Assembly: GCA_913041325.1 (NCBI GenBank)
Contig: CAJWHU010000013.1
Span: 1-18,481, forward strand
DNA from: an uncultured Fidelibacterota bacterium
GTDB lineage: Bacteria > Marinisomatota > Marinisomatia > Marinisomatales > UBA1611
Direction of reading: 5' to 3'
Length of the DNA: 18,481 nt
Both the position numbers and the translations under genes were made by a program. Under the pieces are notes generated by a model. The model was not told the DNA's origin, did not search any database, and saw nothing but the letters and a program-made list of their open reading frames with translations. This document shows, in pieces, positions 1-7,904 of this stretch (positions are counted from its first letter, which is position 1; each line of letters starts with the position of its first letter).

Positions 1-16
1 ACTTAATTTTATACAA

Positions 17-799
17 ATGAAATTAGAATTATATCAGATAGATGCTTTTGCAAATAAAGTATTCGAGGGCAATCCTGCGGCAGTAGTTCCATTAGACAAG
101 TGGCTTCCTGAACATACGATGCAATCTATTGCTCGAGAAAATAATTTATCAGAGACCGCATTTTTCTGTGATTTCGGTGACAGCTTTGACTTGAGATGGT
201 TTACACCAAACAGGGAGGTGAAATTATGTGGTCATGCCACCCTGGCATCAGCATTCGTGATATTTAATTGTCTCCATTACACAATAGATAAAATCTCATT
301 TAATACTCTCTCTGGTGTATTGTATGTTGAAAAAAAAGGTGACCTGATCAGAATGAATTTTCCCACCCAGAGACCAGAAAAATCTGACATCCCAAAACTC
401 CTCATAGATGGTCTAGGTGTTAGGCCAGAGGGCTGTTATCTTAATGAAGATTATGTAGCCGTCTTTAAGAACGAGGAAGAGATTAGTTCTATCATGCCAA
501 ACTTCCACAAACTGAAGATGCTAGACTCCAGAGGTGTTATCATTACTTCCCCAAGCGCGAAATACGATTTCGTATCGCGAGCATTTTTCCCTAAATATAC
601 GATTTTAGAGGATCCTGTGACGGGCTCTGCCCACACTAAATTGATTCCCTACTGGTTTGACAGAACAGGTAAAAAAGAATTTCACTCAAAACAGATATCT
701 AAAAGAGGCGGGGAACTATTTTGTAAATATGATGGTGACCGTGTACATATTTCAGGATATGCTAGAATGTATATGAAGGGTGAACTGTATATTGATTAA
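17..799 (+). CDS. PhzF-family isomerase/epimerase-like protein
   Basis: The 260-residue protein has the hallmarks of the PhzF family (relatives of diaminopimelate epimerase, including phenazine-synthesis isomerases). Visible motifs are the N-terminal FANKVFEGNPAAVV segment (11-24), NLSETAF with the expected catalytic Glu46, CGHATLAS (71-78), and EDPVTGSAH (198-206). The length is slightly below the usual 260-300. No phenazine genes are nearby, so this is best read as a stand-alone cytoplasmic PhzF paralogue of unknown substrate. The ATG at 17 is followed immediately by conserved sequence. No Shine-Dalgarno sequence is visible, but only 16 bases precede the start. Family assignment is firm; substrate is not. 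Confidence 0.9.
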   Translation: MKLELYQIDAFANKVFEGNPAAVVPLDKWLPEHTMQSIARENNLSETAFFCDFGDSFDLRWFTPNREVKLCGHATLASAFVIFNCLHYTIDKISFNTLSGVLYVEKKGDLIRMNFPTQRPEKSDIPKLLIDGLGVRPEGCYLNEDYVAVFKNEEEISSIMPNFHKLKMLDSRGVIITSPSAKYDFVSRAFFPKYTILEDPVTGSAHTKLIPYWFDRTGKKEFHSKQISKRGGELFCKYDGDRVHISGYARMYMKGELYID

Positions 800-816
800 G
801 ATGCCTTTATCTTAAT
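795..816. repeat. AT-rich inverted repeat across the stop of the PhzF-like gene
   Basis: An 8-bp perfect inverted repeat, ATTAAGAT / ATCTTAAT, with a 6-base loop covers the stop codon. It lacks a following T run, so it is a poor intrinsic terminator and may be an mRNA 3'-end hairpin or chance. Confidence 0.3.
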
Positions 817-998
817 TACGTTCGTATCAGCATTGTACCTACAGTAAAGAATCCTAGATTTAGTATTATAAAGTTATTTAATCCATAGTTAGAAGCCGTA
901 TTCGTGGTGTTTTTTGTTTAGGATTATTTTCTTAGATTAATCGTATTCATCTTGGGCATGTTCCAAGTCTTTTTCTACAGTAACCATAAAGTATTTTA

Positions 999-1787
999 AT
1001 GATGAGTGATAAAAAACAATTTAAAAAACAATACGAGAACAAATTGCAAGAGCTTCAGATTGAGCTTGTGAAGTTGCAGGATTGGGTAATTGATAGCGGT
1101 AAGAAAATTGCAATAATTTTTGAGGGTCGCGATGCTGCAGGTAAGGGTGGTACGATTAAGAGGATCACGGAAAAGTTAAACCCTAGATATTGCAAAGTTG
1201 TGGCTCTTGCAGCGCCCACAGAGAGAGAAAAAACACAATGGTATTATCAGAGATATGTCAACCATCTTCCCGCTGCCGGCGAGATTGTGATTTTTGATCG
1301 TAGTTGGTACAACAGGGGTGGAGTTGAGCGTGTAATGGGTTTTTGCACTGAAAAACAATACATAAATTTTTTACAGACATGTCCTGAATTTGAGCGGATG
1401 GTCATAAGCTCAGGCACCCAGTTGATTAAATATTGGTTCTCAGTTAGCGCGGAGGAGCAAATGAAAAGATTTAAGGCCCGTGCTGCAGACCCTACAAAAG
1501 GTTGGAAATTAAGCCCGATGGATCTTGAATCGGTAAATCGTTGGGACGATTATTCTAGAGCAAAGGATAACATGTTCGAGCATACAGACACCCAATACTC
1601 TCCATGGTATGTTGTCGAATCTGATAACAAAAAGAAAGCAAGGGTAAATTGTATCAGTCATTTACTAAGCTTGGTAGATTTTAAAGAGATAGAGTTACCT
1701 GAGGTTGTCATGCCAGATCGGGTGCAGCAAAAGCATTACGAGAGGCCTCCGAGATCAAACTTCAACTACGTCCCAGAAATTCTTTGA
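999..1787 (+). CDS. ppk2: Polyphosphate kinase 2 (class I type)
   Basis: PPK2 enzymes transfer phosphate between inorganic polyphosphate and nucleotides, class I mainly phosphorylating nucleoside diphosphates. The 262-residue protein is one P-loop kinase domain: Walker A GRDAAGKGGT (43-52), Walker B IFDRSWYNR (98-106) with Asp100, then class-typical WKLSPMDLES and DDYSRAKDNMFEHTDT segments and PWYVVESD. It lacks the duplicated domain of class II proteins. The start is one of two consecutive ATGs (999 or 1002); no Shine-Dalgarno sequence is seen. About 200 bases separate it from the PhzF gene, so it probably has its own promoter. No ppk1 or exopolyphosphatase is nearby. Cytoplasmic energy/phosphate metabolism is expected. 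Confidence 0.95.
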   Translation: MMSDKKQFKKQYENKLQELQIELVKLQDWVIDSGKKIAIIFEGRDAAGKGGTIKRITEKLNPRYCKVVALAAPTEREKTQWYYQRYVNHLPAAGEIVIFDRSWYNRGGVERVMGFCTEKQYINFLQTCPEFERMVISSGTQLIKYWFSVSAEEQMKRFKARAADPTKGWKLSPMDLESVNRWDDYSRAKDNMFEHTDTQYSPWYVVESDNKKKARVNCISHLLSLVDFKEIELPEVVMPDRVQQKHYERPPRSNFNYVPEIL

Positions 1788-1853
1788 GAAAAAAGTAGAT
1801 ACATTCTACAACCAGAGTACATCAATCATAATGCATAGGAATAAATTTCTATA

Positions 1854-3884
1854 GTGCATAAGACTACGTCATTTTCGTTAATTATCCTGATTCTTTTTCT
1901 TACTGCATGCAGTGAGGAGGGTGATACCAGCCCCCCCATAATAAATATCACAGAACCAGCTCAGAATGCATTGGTCTCAGAGGTAACAACAATAAAATGC
2001 AATGTGACGGATAATGATTCTGTACATTTCGTTGAACTATGGGTTGATAGTATTGCTCTAGGTATTATTGACAGTGTGGTACCCTATGAATTCTTGTGGA
2101 ACACAGTACCGTACCAAGATAGCACTGAACACGTTATCATGATAGTCGCGGAGGATATGAGTGGTAATATTTCATACAGCAAGCCACTATATCTTCTAGT
2201 GGATAATTCACTTTCTGCACCACGAAGCCTTGATATTTTATCTATCGATTATACTAGATCAGAGATGACAATTGTTTTTGAAAAATCAAGAGATGAGGAT
2301 TTTTACAAATACAGCCTATTGCATTCAGAATCAATTAATTCAGAAAAAACACAAAAAGCAGAGATACTCAGTTTGGTTGATACTGCTGTTCAGATTAGCG
2401 ATTTTAATCCGGTTGATAGCTCCTGGTATTGGGTAGAGGTGGAAGATATTCATGGGTATAGATCCCAAGGATCTGGATATTTTGTTATAGATGATGCTCC
2501 GCAGGCATCAACTCTAAGTAGTATAGAATTTTCTGACTCGCTTTTTATCATTAATTGGACACCAAACGATGAAAGTGATTTCCAATCATATAGCCTATTT
2601 GAGTCGAACGATCCCGAAATGTATAGCCCCATTAAAATTTTTGAAACAGATGACATCAGCACAACAAACTTTCTCCATAATCAGATAAGTAATAATCAAT
2701 ATAGGTATTATAAACTCATAGTTAGAGATCACTGGGATCTGAGTGCCGAAAGTAATGTAGAGACAGGATGCTCGTGGTTACTTTTTAATAATGTTTATCA
2801 AGAAGCAAGTTACGATTTTGCTCGCTCTCTGGTGCAGACATCGGATGATGGCTATGTTATTGTTGGAGGTACTAGTTTTTTGGGGGATCAGTACAGCAAT
2901 ATCCTCCTAATGAAGTTAGATGACAAGGGTGAAAAACAATGGTCCAGAGATTACACATTTAGCGATACCGATAACTTAAATTTTGTCAATCAGCTATCCG
3001 ATGGCAATTTTATTGGAGTTGGTTCAACAATATCGAATACAAACTCGAGCAAGGATCTATTGTTAGTAGAATTTGATCCTTTGGGTAATATGATTTCGCA
3101 ACATAGTTATGGTGGCAACCAGGACGAAGTTGGTCACTCAGTGGATATTTCAGGTGACGGAGCATATATTATTTCTGGACAAAAAGTTGATCAAAACTCC
3201 GGGTATAATGTGTGCTATGTGCTAAAGGTTCAATCCTCTGGAGAAATTATATGGAGTAAAACTTTCGGGGGAAGTTATAATGATTATGGGTATAGCGTTA
3301 TCAGTCTTAATGATGGAGGCTGCATTGTAGCAGGGTCAACACGGTCTTATGGAGATGTTAATGGCGACGCCTGGGTTATAAGAACAGACAGTGATGGAAC
3401 AATAATATGGGAAAACACGTATGGAGGTAGCAGCTCAGAGTCTATTCGCTCAATCAAAAAAACAAACGATGGAGGGTATATTTTGGTGGGCCATACAGAC
3501 TCTTACGGAAGTGGATACGATGATGCATATCTATTGAAAATTAGTGTCCAAGGTGAGATGCAGTGGTACAAGACCTTTGGTGGCCAAGGAACCGATAATG
3601 GCCGAAATGTAGTTGAAACTTCGGACGGAAGTGGCTACTTGATTTTTGGATATTCCGATTCTTATAGCATTTCAGGAAGTTATGACCTTTGGGTCATAAA
3701 AACAGATGCTCTGGGTAATGAAGAGTGGCACAAAACTTTTGGTGGAGTAAGAGACGACAAAGCGTTCTGGGGTATACAAACTGCAGATGGTGGCTGCGCG
3801 ATTGGAGGATACAGTAGATCCAATAATAATAATATTCCAAACATATATATTGTTAAAACCGACGACCAAGGCAGCTCAAAATAA
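1854..3884 (+). CDS. Lipoprotein with Ig/FN3-like domains and seven C-terminal propeller-type repeats
   Basis: The 676-residue protein begins with a lipoprotein signal peptide (hydrophobic stretch 8-15, lipobox LTAC, Cys19), so it should be acylated and carried on a cell-envelope membrane. Residues about 27-115 look like a bacterial Ig-like domain (SPPIINITEPA start, AEDMSGN end). About 120-310 resemble two fibronectin-III-like modules. From about 320 to the end there are seven repeats of roughly 50 residues with the pattern SxxxTxDGGYIxxGxT, (D)xxxxKxDxxGxxxW, FGG; seven such units suggest one seven-bladed beta-propeller. The start is GTG at 1854: an upstream ATG at 1831 hits a stop at once, and the GTG gives a well-formed signal peptide. 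There is no type IX sorting domain. The ligand is unknown; a surface binding or scaffold role is inferred. Confidence 0.85.
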   Translation: MHKTTSFSLIILILFLTACSEEGDTSPPIINITEPAQNALVSEVTTIKCNVTDNDSVHFVELWVDSIALGIIDSVVPYEFLWNTVPYQDSTEHVIMIVAEDMSGNISYSKPLYLLVDNSLSAPRSLDILSIDYTRSEMTIVFEKSRDEDFYKYSLLHSESINSEKTQKAEILSLVDTAVQISDFNPVDSSWYWVEVEDIHGYRSQGSGYFVIDDAPQASTLSSIEFSDSLFIINWTPNDESDFQSYSLFESNDPEMYSPIKIFETDDISTTNFLHNQISNNQYRYYKLIVRDHWDLSAESNVETGCSWLLFNNVYQEASYDFARSLVQTSDDGYVIVGGTSFLGDQYSNILLMKLDDKGEKQWSRDYTFSDTDNLNFVNQLSDGNFIGVGSTISNTNSSKDLLLVEFDPLGNMISQHSYGGNQDEVGHSVDISGDGAYIISGQKVDQNSGYNVCYVLKVQSSGEIIWSKTFGGSYNDYGYSVISLNDGGCIVAGSTRSYGDVNGDAWVIRTDSDGTIIWENTYGGSSSESIRSIKKTNDGGYILVGHTDSYGSGYDDAYLLKISVQGEMQWYKTFGGQGTDNGRNVVETSDGSGYLIFGYSDSYSISGSYDLWVIKTDALGNEEWHKTFGGVRDDKAFWGIQTADGGCAIGGYSRSNNNNIPNIYIVKTDDQGSSK

Positions 3885-3900
3885 ATATTGTCTTAAGTTG

Positions 3901-4269
3901 GTGCTCAAATACCTAAAATTATTCAGCGTATATGGTATGGGATTTTTCTATATCGCAGTAGGAATACAGCATTTTACTAATCCCTATTGGTTTGTAAAGA
4001 TTGTTCCTCCTTTATTACCTTACAAGCTAGCACTTGTGTATATAAGCGGTATTTTAGAGGTCATCCTTGGAGGACTTTTAATGTTTAAGCGTACAAGATA
4101 TCTAGCAGGATTTGGGCTGATAATTCTTTTAATTGCTGTCTACCCCGCAAATATATATTTAGCATTAACCAATGGAGCAGCTTTAAATACAACACCATTG
4201 ATTGCTTGGGGAAGGCTACCGTTTCAATTTGTTTTCATAGGTCTTGCATACTGGCATATGCAAAGCTAA
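3901..4269 (+). CDS. DoxX-like small membrane protein
   Basis: This is a 122-residue hydrophobic protein with about four membrane helices. The segment YIAVGIQHFTNPYWF followed by IVPPLLP is typical of DoxX-like/DUF-type four-helix membrane proteins. The reading frame is open back to 3787, inside the lipoprotein gene, but the extra 38 residues are a shadow of that gene. I therefore place the start at GTG 3901, 16 bases after the lipoprotein stop; ATG 3937 is the alternative and would trim the first helix. Its position just behind the lipoprotein suggests co-transcription. The biochemical role of this family is poorly defined, so no function is assigned. Confidence 0.75.
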   Translation: MLKYLKLFSVYGMGFFYIAVGIQHFTNPYWFVKIVPPLLPYKLALVYISGILEVILGGLLMFKRTRYLAGFGLIILLIAVYPANIYLALTNGAALNTTPLIAWGRLPFQFVFIGLAYWHMQS

Positions 4270-4298
4270 GTAAGTATAGCGTATTGGTATTTTGAACA

Positions 4299-4346
4299 TG
4301 GGCATAATCAACAAATGAGGTAAGCGCATAAAGTAAATTATGCCCA
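4299..4346. repeat. 10-bp perfect inverted repeat in intergenic region
   Basis: TGGGCATAAT (4299-4308) and ATTATGCCCA (4337-4346) are perfect reverse complements separated by 28 bases, in the 242-base gap between the DoxX-like gene and the next membrane-protein gene. It has no T tract. It could be an operator pair or an RNA structure. Confidence 0.4.
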
Positions 4347-4511
4347 GTTCTCTACATACCTAATGCACCCCAAAGGGTACATCTTATCATTAAAACGGTT
4401 GAAATCTACCATTTTCTAAGTTTATTTTATGAGGTGTGACCATCATCACAAGGGAAAAATGTGTCATAAATACCAGAATTTGAAGCATCAAGTCGATAAA
4501 TAATTACACTA

Positions 4512-5228
4512 ATGAATATCTCCTCTATTTTCAAGTCAATAGACAAACGAATCACACTGATATATTTACCAAGGACTGCATGTTTTCTATTTATTTTTTT
4601 TCAAATGGTAGGTATGCTTGTGTATCCAGGGGGAACCATACATGACGCCTCTACATTAGGCTATACATTTTCTCAAAACTTTTTCTCGGATATGGGTGCG
4701 TATGCAGCGCGTAATGGTGAACCAAATTATCTATCAATGATGCTTTTCAGTTTTTCGCTCATGGTGGTCGGAATAACTTTCATGCTATATTATTTGTCCT
4801 TGCCTAGCGTGCTGGGAAGAACCAGATCGAATTATATGATGGCCTGCCTTGGCAGTCTCTTTGCAACTATCAGCTCCATCTGTATGATCGGAACGGGGCT
4901 GACACCAACCGATCTTGTTTTCGAACCCCATGTTTTATTCGCGAATAATATTTTTCATTTTTCATTGCTTTCTTCATCATTATACACAGTTGTTGTTTAC
5001 AGGTCAGAGGTGTTAGAAATGAAATATATCACGGGTTATGTACTATTTTTCTTTTCAATCGCGGCCTATGTAGGGGTGCTACAGTTTGGGCCATCGGCCA
5101 GAGCTAGTGTAGACGGGTTAGTGTTTCAAGTTGTTTCACAAAAAATGATAGTGCTAGCTTTTATATGTTCAGTTTTACATCAAACATATGGATTTTCAAA
5201 AGTTGGTGTTTTATCTGGGAAAACATAA
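4512..5228 (+). CDS. Six-helix integral membrane protein, DUF998-like
   Basis: The 238-residue protein has about six predicted membrane helices (near residues 20-39, 73-96, 107-128, 142-163, 172-192 and 206-224). After the first helix comes a loop with FSQNFFSDMGAYAARNGEPN (53-72), which resembles the conserved loop of DUF998-type proteins. A conserved-looking GTGLTPTD (127-134) follows the third helix, with His-containing segments PHVLF and IFHF after it. No enzymatic motif can be named. The ATG at 4512 has no Shine-Dalgarno sequence. The gene is 23 bases upstream of the oxygenase-like gene, so the two may be one transcript. The DUF998 match is from memory of motifs and is moderate only. Confidence 0.65.
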   Translation: MNISSIFKSIDKRITLIYLPRTACFLFIFFQMVGMLVYPGGTIHDASTLGYTFSQNFFSDMGAYAARNGEPNYLSMMLFSFSLMVVGITFMLYYLSLPSVLGRTRSNYMMACLGSLFATISSICMIGTGLTPTDLVFEPHVLFANNIFHFSLLSSSLYTVVVYRSEVLEMKYITGYVLFFFSIAAYVGVLQFGPSARASVDGLVFQVVSQKMIVLAFICSVLHQTYGFSKVGVLSGKT

Positions 5229-5251
5229 TATTCAATTAAAGGCATTATTGC

Positions 5252-5800
5252 TTGTTGCTGATTAAAGAATATTTCCCATTTGTTCCATCTACATTACTTT
5301 CATCAATTGTAGAAAAAATTAATCAAAATACTGATCATATGGAGTTCTCGCACATGATAAATGGTAGATGGGAGAACCAATACATCAGTTTCCATTTCAT
5401 TCCTGAGGTTCTAAATATTTTACGGCTTGCATGCAGAGCGGGTAGGGCCATTACTGGAAAATCACTGATTATACCGCACAAGGGATTAGGATTTCCAGCC
5501 GATGAGTTTTGGTTCAATATCGCAATGCCTGGTGATGCAACCGGATGGCATGACCATAAGAGCGATGCCAATTTGTCCGGAGTTTACTATCTAGACGTTC
5601 CAAAAAATTCGGGGCATATAAATTTTCGTAAAAGATTAAATAATTTATGGAATGAATTTTATTTACGTTCCGAAACTGGAAAAATGATCCTTTTTGACTC
5701 CAAAATTCAACATTCAGTTGCAGAAAATCAAAGTAATGCAAGGAGGATATCTTTAGCTTTTAATTTGTATACCTTTCCATTACGGGAAGGTATACAATAA
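5252..5800 (+). CDS. 2OG-Fe(II) oxygenase-like protein
   Basis: The 182-residue protein matches the pattern of the small putative 2OG-Fe(II) oxygenase family (2OG-FeII_Oxy_5 type). A His-rich strand GWHDHKSDANLSGVYYLDVP (98-117) is followed by ILFDSKIQHSV (146-156), and ARRISLAFN (163-171) closes the fold. Likely metal ligands are in the His100-Asp101-His102 cluster and His154; Arg165 would bind the 2-oxoglutarate carboxylate. This family often hydroxylates peptides or small molecules, but the substrate here is unknown. The start is uncertain: no ATG precedes the conserved region, and TTG at 5252 or 5255 is the best choice. The final codons form a strong hairpin. Confidence 0.7.
   Translation: MLLIKEYFPFVPSTLLSSIVEKINQNTDHMEFSHMINGRWENQYISFHFIPEVLNILRLACRAGRAITGKSLIIPHKGLGFPADEFWFNIAMPGDATGWHDHKSDANLSGVYYLDVPKNSGHINFRKRLNNLWNEFYLRSETGKMILFDSKIQHSVAENQSNARRISLAFNLYTFPLREGIQ
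5767..5795 (+). repeat. 12-bp stem hairpin inside the 3' end of the oxygenase gene
   Basis: GTATACCTTTCC (5767-5778) pairs with GGGAAGGTATAC (5784-5795) around a 5-base loop, with a single G-U pair. It ends two bases before the stop codon TAA (5798-5800). There is no immediate T run, so it is more likely a 3'-end mRNA stabiliser or weak terminator than a canonical intrinsic terminator. Confidence 0.6.
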
Positions 5801-5967
5801 TGTATGTCTGTGGTTTTCCTTTTTTCATATTAAATAGTTTTATCGTTAATTTTTATCATAATGGGGTTTTCGAATTAATCAGCTTTACATTGTTAGTACA
5901 AACATGATATACCTAGCTAACTGCGTCCAAAATCATCTTAAAATTTTCATTAAAGTATGAAAAAAGA

Positions 5968-6060
5968 ATGAAAAAAATTGCAATCAGGATAGTAATTGTT
6001 ATTTGTCTTGTTTTTTGTTTTTATCATTATGTTTTGATTTGGTTGACACATTTAATATGA
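5968..6060 (+). CDS. Possible 30-residue single-helix micro-protein
   Basis: A short frame reads MKKIAIRIVIVICLVFCFYH then YVLIWLTHLI: two lysines and an arginine followed by a continuous hydrophobic stretch, as in tiny membrane proteins. It ends 3 bases before the next small frame at 6064. No good Shine-Dalgarno sequence is seen and AT-rich DNA readily gives such frames by chance. It lies in the otherwise empty 5801-6246 interval; in 5801-5967 I see nothing else. Confidence 0.3.
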   Translation: MKKIAIRIVIVICLVFCFYHYVLIWLTHLI

Positions 6061-6063
6061 GAT

Positions 6064-6222
6064 ATGAAAAAATTTTTACTTATGTTATTTTGGATGAGTG
6101 TTGCTGGAGGTGGTGTTATTATAATTGATTCATATTTTGAAATACCCGATGAGGTCTCTGGAATACTTTACTTTATTAGTATCGGAATTGCGGCATCAAG
6201 TGTCCTTAACTACTACAAATAG
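6064..6222 (+). CDS. Possible 52-residue two-helix membrane micro-protein
   Basis: The frame starts MKKFLLMLFWMSVAGGGVII, continues with a polar turn (DSYFEIPDEVSG) and a second hydrophobic segment (ILYFISIGIAASS), and ends NYYK. Basic N terminus, two plausible membrane helices and a charged loop make this a better candidate than random. It ends 24 bases before msrB and follows the 30-residue frame by 3 bases, so the pair may precede msrB in one transcript. No family is recognised. Confidence 0.45.
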   Translation: MKKFLLMLFWMSVAGGGVIIIDSYFEIPDEVSGILYFISIGIAASSVLNYYK

Positions 6223-6246
6223 AAAAATAATAGTCTAAAACTCGGT

Positions 6247-6783
6247 ATGAAAAAGACAAAATATAGTATTAAAAATCATAGTAAATATTTGTTGATCAAA
6301 TTTTGGCTAATCCCAACATTCATTATCACGGTTTTAATTGCACAGGACAATGTGTTATATTTAGCAAATGAGGAGCCTACAAAAATGAAAAGATCTGATT
6401 CAGAATGGAAGCGCATTCTTTCAGCAGCTGAGTATCATATACTGCGCGAAAAAGGAACTGAAAGAGCATTTACAGGTGAGTATGACGGACACTTTGAAGA
6501 AGGGACGTATGTTTGTGCTGGATGCGGTAATAAGATATTCGAATCCGAAACAAAGTATAGGTCTGGTTGTGGCTGGCCTGCATTTTACAATGCAATTCCC
6601 GAATCAGTACAGGAACATGAGGACAACAGTTTTGGTATGCGACGCATTGAAATTACTTGCAGTAAATGCGATGGCCACCTTGGTCATGTTTTTAACGATG
6701 GGCCCCAGCCTACCGGTTTGAGGTACTGTATTAACTCCGTTTCAATGGACTTCAATCCCTCAGATAAAGAAGACCAAAAATGA
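6247..6783 (+). CDS. msrB: Peptide-methionine (R)-S-oxide reductase, membrane-anchored or exported
   Basis: MsrB reduces methionine-R-sulfoxide in proteins. The 178-residue protein has the full domain: zinc-binding CAGC (Cys90, Cys93) and CSKC (Cys138, Cys141), SGCGWPAF with Cys108 as probable resolving cysteine, GHLGHVF (143-149), and RYCINSVSM with catalytic Cys161. About 45 extra residues at the N terminus hold a basic stretch and one hydrophobic segment (about 17-33, ending VLIAQ), consistent with a signal peptide or inner-membrane anchor; the enzyme probably acts in the envelope. An internal ATG at residue 47 would give a cytoplasmic form. The stop overlaps the cold-shock gene start by four bases (ATGA), suggesting translational coupling. 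Confidence 0.95.
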   Translation: MKKTKYSIKNHSKYLLIKFWLIPTFIITVLIAQDNVLYLANEEPTKMKRSDSEWKRILSAAEYHILREKGTERAFTGEYDGHFEEGTYVCAGCGNKIFESETKYRSGCGWPAFYNAIPESVQEHEDNSFGMRRIEITCSKCDGHLGHVFNDGPQPTGLRYCINSVSMDFNPSDKEDQK

Positions 6784-6983
6784 AAAAAGGTAAAGTGAAA
6801 GAGTATGATAAAGGAAAGGGGTTTGGTTTTATCACTGGGACAGATAACGAAGACTATTTTGTTCATGTTAGTGGTCTCAGAGAACATTTAAAGGCAAAAG
6901 GACTCTTACCCGGACAAAATGTTTCCTTCGATGTAGATTTTGGAATGAAGGGGGATAAGGCAATAAATGTTAGAGTTGACTAA
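6780..6983 (+). CDS. Cold-shock-domain RNA-binding protein
   Basis: This 67-residue protein is a single cold-shock domain. The RNP1-type motif KGFGFI (13-18) and RNP2-type motif YFVHV (26-30) supply the aromatic nucleic-acid-binding surface; GQNVSFDV and KGDKAINVRV form the last strands. The usual length is 65-75. It begins inside the msrB stop (ATGA overlap), so it is probably translated from the msrB message. It ends 6 bases from the convergent hydrolase gene, with no terminator between them. A role as single-stranded RNA/DNA chaperone is inferred from the family. Confidence 0.95.
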   Translation: MKKGKVKEYDKGKGFGFITGTDNEDYFVHVSGLREHLKAKGLLPGQNVSFDVDFGMKGDKAINVRVD

Positions 6984-6989
6984 TTACTT

Positions 6990-7598
6990 TTAATCCCCTG
7001 TAATAAAATTTTTTACCACATTCTTCAAATTCATCGGAAACTTATGCTTTCCTGCAAATAGATGCAGATCAACATCATACCCACAGCCACTTAGTAATTC
7101 TTCCGCGATATAGCTCTGTTTTGGTTCTACAACCATGTCTTTTTTTCCGTGAATAAGCAGCACTGGAGTTCTTAAACTTTTTTGGGATATATTAGTAGTA
7201 AAGTTTTTTTTATCCCTAATAAATCCTGCAACAGGAATAATACCTCCCAAAGCAAAAGATTGTCTTTTCATATAATCTATAGCGAGACAAGCTCCCTGCG
7301 AAAAACCTAATAAAAAAATGGATTTTTTTTTAAAACCGTCGCCCTCAATTTTTGAGATAAGACTGTTTAGTAAATCAATGGACAGTGTGCAATCCCACTC
7401 AGAATTAGTTTTTTCTATGTACCAAGAAAATCCTTTAATTTTAGTTTTATATGGGCCTTGCGGAAGGAGCCATGTTGTATCGTTTAAATCTATAGTATTC
7501 GCAATTGGTGCCATTGAGTTTACATCCCCAGTCCAACCATGCATTGCGATAATTACATTCTTTGGAACATTCGAGGTTGAGAAAGATTTACAAACCAT
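6990..7598 (-). CDS. Alpha/beta hydrolase, phospholipase/carboxylesterase type
   Basis: The 202-residue protein is a small serine hydrolase of the esterase/carboxylesterase group. Visible elements are the oxyanion segment MHGWTGD (19-25), LPQGPY (45-50), the nucleophile elbow GFSQGA with Ser100, the acid in HGKKDMVV (Asp154), and the His in FAGKHKFP (His185). Length and motif order match the phospholipase/carboxylesterase family. There is no signal peptide, so it should be cytoplasmic. Its ATG directly abuts the TAA of the upstream lipoprotein gene, and that gene overlaps or abuts the metallo-beta-lactamase-fold gene, so all three are probably one operon. The natural ester substrate is unknown. 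Confidence 0.9.
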   Translation of the reverse strand: MVCKSFSTSNVPKNVIIAMHGWTGDVNSMAPIANTIDLNDTTWLLPQGPYKTKIKGFSWYIEKTNSEWDCTLSIDLLNSLISKIEGDGFKKKSIFLLGFSQGACLAIDYMKRQSFALGGIIPVAGFIRDKKNFTTNISQKSLRTPVLLIHGKKDMVVEPKQSYIAEELLSGCGYDVDLHLFAGKHKFPMNLKNVVKNFITGD

Positions 7599-7904
7599 TT
7601 AATTGTAGATAGTACAGCAGCATTCCTCCACGATTGTAGCGCTGGAAAAATCCTCACCGTCCATGATAAATCGTATACACTGGTCAATATTTGCAGATAC
7701 ATTAATTTGGGTCAGGTCTGCAAGATCATTTATGGTCACCTTTTTATATAAATAACCGTCAACAAGACCGCCCCCACAATCTGTGCAATCAGAAATGCTT
7801 GCACCTGAATTGCACGATAGTAAGGGTAATAAGATTATTATAGTGAAAAAAAACTTAATTATGTTTGATCCGGTATCACGCATTAGGTTATCTATTCTCC
7901 TCAT
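7599..7904 (-). CDS. Small cysteine-rich lipoprotein, unknown function
   Basis: This 101-residue protein has a lipoprotein signal: hydrophobic run FFFTIIILLPLLSC with Cys31 as the likely lipid-modified residue. The mature part of about 70 residues holds six further cysteines (40, 43, 76, 95, 96, 97), including CTDC and a CCC triplet near the C terminus, so it could be disulfide-linked or metal-binding. The start is uncertain. ATG 7904 overlaps the upstream gene by 17 bases; ATG 7883 (residue 8) gives a more typical signal peptide and a 4-base spacing. It is sandwiched in an operon between two hydrolases. I recognise no family. Confidence 0.75.
   Translation of the reverse strand: MRRIDNLMRDTGSNIIKFFFTIIILLPLLSCNSGASISDCTDCGGGLVDGYLYKKVTINDLADLTQINVSANIDQCIRFIMDGEDFSSATIVEECCCTIYN

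Noticed and set aside
3787..3900. N-terminal extension of the DoxX-like protein
   Set aside because: It lies inside the lipoprotein repeat coding region in another frame and has no membrane-protein character.
4480..4510. Promoter-like TTGAAG / TACACT before the DUF998-like gene
   Set aside because: Spacing is 19 and the start point would fall inside the coding region.
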